This document shows positions 60,503 to 64,000 of a DNA stretch of 64,000 nucleotides, one piece after another. A program made the position numbers and the translations under genes. Below the pieces are notes generated by a model. It ran no database searches. It was not told the origin of the DNA and worked only from the letters and a program-made list of their open reading frames with translations. The stretch's first letter is position 1, and every line of letters starts with the position of its first letter. The stretch is from Mycobacterium scrofulaceum (lineage in GTDB: Bacteria; Actinomycetota; Actinomycetes; Mycobacteriales; Mycobacteriaceae). The stretch covers positions 40,773 to 104,772 of the forward strand of contig NZ_LZJW01000042.1 of NCBI RefSeq assembly GCF_001667885.1, read 5' to 3'.

Positions 60503-60904
60503 CTATCCGAGCGCGCCGATCGCGGCCTGCAGTTTGGCGGTGGCCTGGTCGGCCACGTCCTGCAACGCCCCCGGTTCGCCCGTCACCTTGACCATGAGTT
60601 GGGGATCCATCGCCTCGACGAGCACCGCGTCACCCGCGCCTTCGGGGTCGGCGCGCACCACCACGTTGCACGGGAGCAGCTGGCCGATCTGACGGTGAAC
60701 CCCCAGCGCGCGATGCGCCAGGGTCGGGTTGCACGCCCCCAGGATGAGGTAGTCCTCCATGTCCTCGCCCAGCTTTTGCTTCAGCGTGGCCTTGACGTCG
60801 ATGGTGGTCAACACGCCGAAACCCTGCTCGGCCAAGGCTTCGGTCGTTCGTTTCACCGCGTCGTCGAACGACGTGTGCAAAGTGGTGCTCAATCCGGTTG
60901 TCAT
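60503..60904 (-). CDS. DUF302 protein
   Basis: A 133-residue DUF302-family protein with a small alpha/beta fold: HTSFDDAVKRTTEALAEQGFGVLTTIDVKATLKQKLGEDM at the N-terminus, then YLILGACNPTLAHRAL with a single conserved-looking Cys (GACNP), and VVVRADPEGAGDAVLVEAMDP. ATG at 60904 has GAGGAG upstream. It is the last gene of the CsoR-DsbA-DUF302 unit. DUF302 proteins often accompany sulfur or metal redox genes; no activity is known. Confidence 0.88.
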   Translation of the reverse strand: MTTGLSTTLHTSFDDAVKRTTEALAEQGFGVLTTIDVKATLKQKLGEDMEDYLILGACNPTLAHRALGVHRQIGQLLPCNVVVRADPEGAGDAVLVEAMDPQLMVKVTGEPGALQDVADQATAKLQAAIGALG

Positions 60905-60941
60905 TTCTTCTCCTCTTTCCAGTGTGGAACTGGTGGAAGCG

Positions 60942-61556
60942 CTAGGCCGCGGAGCGCGGGCGTTGCAGCTGGGCGAATTGGGGAACCGCGGCCAACGTGG
61001 CGACCGCGTCGAACAGCGCGACCGTGTCCTGGACCTCGGGTAAAGCGGTCAGGACCGGACCGAAGAAGGCACGCCCGTCGATCCGCAGAATCGGGCTGCC
61101 CCCGGTTTCGCCGAGCGCATCCTGGGCCTCCTGGTGCCCACGCCGCACCGGTTCATCCCACGATTCGTCGGCGATGACCGCGGCGGTGGTGTCCCGGGCG
61201 CCCGCCGCGGAAAGCATGCGGCCGACGAGGCCCTCGTCGAAGGGTTCGGAGCGATCGAAGTATCGCTCACCGAACGCGAAATACGCGGCGGTCCACCCGG
61301 CTACGCCCCGCTCCCGCGCGATGGCGGCCATCAGCCGGCCGACGCGTTGAGAATCACGCATGCGCGCCTGCTGAGGGGGCGGAAGTTCCCGTCCCTCGTT
61401 GAGCACCGCGAGGCTCATCAGCCGCCAATCGACCGCCGAGCCGGTCTTCTCGGCGACGGTGCGCAGCCAATGCGCGGTATTCCAGGAGAACGGGCACACC
61501 GGGTCCAACCACAGCGTGACTTCGGATCCGGCTCGACCATCGTCGGCGGGGTTCAT
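60942..61556 (-). CDS. DsbA/FrnE-like thioredoxin-fold protein with CPFS motif
   Basis: A 204-residue DsbA-family (thioredoxin fold) protein resembling the mycothiol-dependent reductase Rv2466c. The active-site motif is C21-P22-F23-S24, so the second Cys of CPxC is replaced by Ser. GSPILRIDGRAFFGPVL is the cis-proline loop. ATG at 61556. It is 37 nt before DUF302 and 29 nt after the regulator. The monothiol form suggests a mechanism using mycothiol. Confidence 0.85.
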   Translation of the reverse strand: MNPADDGRAGSEVTLWLDPVCPFSWNTAHWLRTVAEKTGSAVDWRLMSLAVLNEGRELPPPQQARMRDSQRVGRLMAAIARERGVAGWTAAYFAFGERYFDRSEPFDEGLVGRMLSAAGARDTTAAVIADESWDEPVRRGHQEAQDALGETGGSPILRIDGRAFFGPVLTALPEVQDTVALFDAVATLAAVPQFAQLQRPRSAA

Positions 61557-61585
61557 CGCTCTTCGCCTTTCGTAGACGCCGGCCG

Positions 61586-62032
<447 letters not shown>

Positions 62033-62101
62033 CTATCGGGTGCGGCCAGGCGGGCGTACTCCGTAACGAATAGGCCAGGTCACGAGCGAAAGGCTACGTC
62101 A

Positions 62102-62533
62102 GTGTCCACGTTTCTCAAACGGGCTTGGGTGCCGCTCGTCGTCGTGGGGGCGGTCGCCCTCGGCGGCGTCGCCGTCGACCGGCTCCGCGGCGTTTTCGGC
62201 TCGGACGCGATCTTCGCCGCGACGGGCACCAGCGCCGAACCGCTCGAGCCCTCGCACATCAAGCGCGTGACCTACGAGGTGTACGGGCCAAGCGGCACAA
62301 CGGGAAGCGTGAGCTACCTGGACAAAAACGCGCAGCCGGAACAGGCGGACTTCACCAACCTGCCATGGACCCTCACGGTCACCACGACCATGCCGGCCGT
62401 CATCGCCAGCCTGGTGGCGCAGGGCGACAGTGACGGCATTGGGTGCCGCATCACCGTCAACGGTGAAGTCAAGGACGAGCGGTCCTCGGCCGGACGACAC
62501 GCCCAAACTTCCTGTCTGGTCAAAGCCGGATGA
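62102..62533 (+). CDS. mmpS: MmpS-family membrane accessory protein
   Basis: A 143-residue MmpS protein: one transmembrane helix (about 9-26, [19 protein letters not shown]) and an extracytoplasmic beta-domain with [22 protein letters not shown] and the conserved cysteines near [11 protein letters not shown] and SCLVKAG. It partners MmpL transporters in siderophore or lipid export. GTG at 62102 has AAAGG upstream; the frame to 61997 has no site. Its stop overlaps mmpL as ATGA. The number of the MmpS/MmpL pair is not assigned. Confidence 0.93.
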   Translation: MSTFLKRAWVPLVVVGAVALGGVAVDRLRGVFGSDAIFAATGTSAEPLEPSHIKRVTYEVYGPSGTTGSVSYLDKNAQPEQADFTNLPWTLTVTTTMPAVIASLVAQGDSDGIGCRITVNGEVKDERSSAGRHAQTSCLVKAG

Positions 62534-64000
62534 ACACCGAGTCCGAGGCGCGTCCGAGGTTCATGCGGTTCGTCCGCAGATTCGCCGTGCCCATCCTGCT
62601 GGCATGGCTGCTGCTGACCGTCGCGCTGAATGTGCTTGTGCCGCCGATCGAGTCGGTGGCCCGGAACCACGCGGTGACGATGTCACCGCAGGACGCGCCG
62701 GCGATGATCGCCGCCAAGCGCATCGGCGCCACTTTTCACGAGTCGGACTCCGACAGCATCGCGATGATCGTCTTGGAGAGCGACAGGCAACTCGGTGACG
62801 AGGCGCACCGGTATTACGACGGCCTGGTGCGGAAGCTGCAGGCCGACCCCAAGCACGTCCAGCATGTCCAGAACGTCTGGGGTGATCCGCTCACCGCCGC
62901 CGGCGTCCAGAGCCGCGACGGCAAAGCGGCCTACGTTCAGCTCAACCTCGCCGGCAACCAAGGCAGCACCCTGGGGAACCAATCCGTCGACGCGGTGCGC
63001 AAGATCGTCGACAAGTCGGAACCTCCACACGGGCTGAAGGTGTACGTCACCGGGCCAGCGCCGCTGACCACCGATATGAACGAGGCCGCCGACAAGAGCA
63101 TGTTCAAGATGATGGGCGTCACGGGGGTGGTCATCATGATCATGCTGTTCATCGCCTATCGCTCGATCAGCACGGTGCTGCTGGTGCTCGTCATGGTCGG
63201 CTTCGAAATGGGCACGGCCCGTGGGCTTGTCGCGCTGCTGGGAAACTCCGGCCTGTTGGGCTTCTCGACGTTCGTGGTTGCCATGCTGTCCTCCTTGGCG
63301 ATCGCGGCCGGAACCGACTACGCGATCTTCCTCATCGGCCGGTACCAGGAGGCGCGCCAGGCCGGACAGGATCGGGAAGCCGCCTACTACACGATGTTTC
63401 GCGGGACGTCGCACATCATCCTGGGGTCGGGCTTGACCATCGCCGGAGCCACGTTCTGCCTGCACTTGGCGCGCCTGTCCTACTTCAAGGCGCTGGGCAT
63501 ACCTTCGGCTCTGGGACTGCTCGTCGTCGTCGCGGGAGCGATGACCGCCGCGCCGGCCGTCGTGGCGGTGGCGAGCCGGTTCGGCTTGCTCGACCCCAGA
63601 CGGATGATCAAGACGCGCGGATGGCGCCGGATCGGGACCGCCACCGTGCGCTGGCCCGGCCCGGTCTTCGCGGCCTCGCTGGTCATCGCGATCGTCGGCA
63701 TCCTGATCATGCCGAGCATGAAGGTCAGCTACAACGACCGGTACTACATACCCGGCGGCCTGCCGTCAAACGTCGGATACGCCGCCGCGGAGCGCCACTT
63801 CAGCGCCGCCACAATGAATCCCGACATCCTCATGATCGAAAGCGACCATGACATGCGGAACAGCGGCGACATGATCATCCTGGACCGGCTCGCCAAGGAG
63901 GTCTTCGCCTCCCCCGGCATCGCGATGGTGCAGAGCATCACCAGGCCGCTGGGCGGTCCGATCGAGCACACGTCCATACCGTTCCAGATCAGCGCCCAGG
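62530..64000 (+). CDS. mmpL: MmpL-family RND transporter, N-terminal part (cut by window edge)
   Basis: The first 490 codons of an MmpL RND-type transporter. TM1 is about 18-36, then a periplasmic domain (about 40-190) with [19 protein letters not shown], then a block of helices. The proton-relay pair D263-Y264 lies in [17 protein letters not shown] second periplasmic part begins near [21 protein letters not shown] at 62530 overlaps mmpS as ATGA. It pumps lipids, siderophores or drugs across the inner membrane. The C-terminus is beyond the window, which explains the lack of a stop. Confidence 0.95.
   Translation, partial: MNTESEARPRFMRFVRRFAVPILLAWLLLTVALNVLVPPIESVARNHAVTMSPQDAPAMIAAKRIGATFHESDSDSIAMIVLESDRQLGDEAHRYYDGLVRKLQADPKHVQHVQNVWGDPLTAAGVQSRDGKAAYVQLNLAGNQGSTLGNQSVDAVRKIVDKSEPPHGLKVYVTGPAPLTTDMNEAADKSMFKMMGVTGVVIMIMLFIAYRSISTVLLVLVMVGFEMGTARGLVALLGNSGLLGFSTFVVAMLSSLAIAAGTDYAIFLIGRYQEARQAGQDREAAYYTMFRGTSHIILGSGLTIAGATFCLHLARLSYFKALGIPSALGLLVVVAGAMTAAPAVVAVASRFGLLDPRRMIKTRGWRRIGTATVRWPGPVFAASLVIAIVGILIMPSMKVSYNDRYYIPGGLPSNVGYAAAERHFSAATMNPDILMIESDHDMRNSGDMIILDRLAKEVFASPGIAMVQSITRPLGGPIEHTSIPFQISAQ

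Overview
The window is a 64 kb, high-GC, gene-dense stretch of a Mycobacterium chromosome, probably a slow-growing non-tuberculous species. From about 19.4 to 59.7 kb the gene order corresponds, inverted, to M. tuberculosis Rv0158 back to Rv0130: TetR, small ORF, pntB-pntAb-pntAa, fadE2, ptbB, SDR, aldehyde dehydrogenase, tandem SAM methyltransferases, TetR, ClC channel, HhH-GPD glycosylase, SnoaL and DUF427 proteins, epimerase, msrA, cyp138, TetR, ephF, GNAT, fgd2, fadE1, htdZ. This match rests on remembered families, not on a search. Blocks absent from that order are interleaved: Dps, pirin, a Mop-domain protein with an alcohol dehydrogenase, a sulfotransferase, a DesA3-like desaturase with its reductase, a CDF transporter, hemerythrin, manganese catalase and GAF-ANTAR. 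No PE genes lie next to ptbB. No rRNA, tRNA, insertion sequence, prophage or CRISPR array was seen.

Layout. (1) 0-19.4 kb, accessory catabolism. A minus-strand operon of eight translationally coupled genes (Baeyer-Villiger monooxygenase, SDR, SnoaL, HpcH/HpaI aldolase, zinc-type dehydrogenase, P450, EthD/NIPSNAP-like protein, unknown protein) is followed by CaiB CoA-transferase, acyl-CoA dehydrogenase, an F420-type oxidoreductase, two TesB-like thioesterases, SRPBCC, SMP-30 lactonase, a TetR regulator, an FAD-linked oxidase and a FabG3-like hydroxysteroid-type SDR. A 26-bp element, TGACACTT-N10-TTGTAAAG, lies upstream of three of these units and suggests one regulon acting on an unidentified lipid, terpenoid or steroid-like substrate. 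(2) 19.4-28.5 kb: transhydrogenase operon, fadE2-ptbB, SDR, aldehyde dehydrogenase. (3) 28.6-39.9 kb: three tandem methyltransferases under a TetR and pirin, ClC channel, Dps, base-excision glycosylase, small enzymes, msrA. (4) 39.9-52 kb: cyp138/TetR and desaturase-reductase/TetR, each with clear palindromic operators, plus epoxide hydrolase, sulfotransferase and oxidoreductases. (5) 52-64 kb: fgd2, CDF transporter and a stress group. Dps (at 35 kb), hemerythrin and Mn-catalase each have a SigF-like promoter, GTTT-N15-GGGTA. Then come fadE1, htdZ, small proteins, and a CsoR-family regulator with a DsbA-like protein and DUF302, divergent from an mmpS-mmpL pair across two ATACCCC palindromes.

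Most operons use ATGA, GTGA or TGATG stop/start overlaps. Three families of palindromic intergenic repeat are present. The MmpL gene and the first monooxygenase are cut by the window ends.
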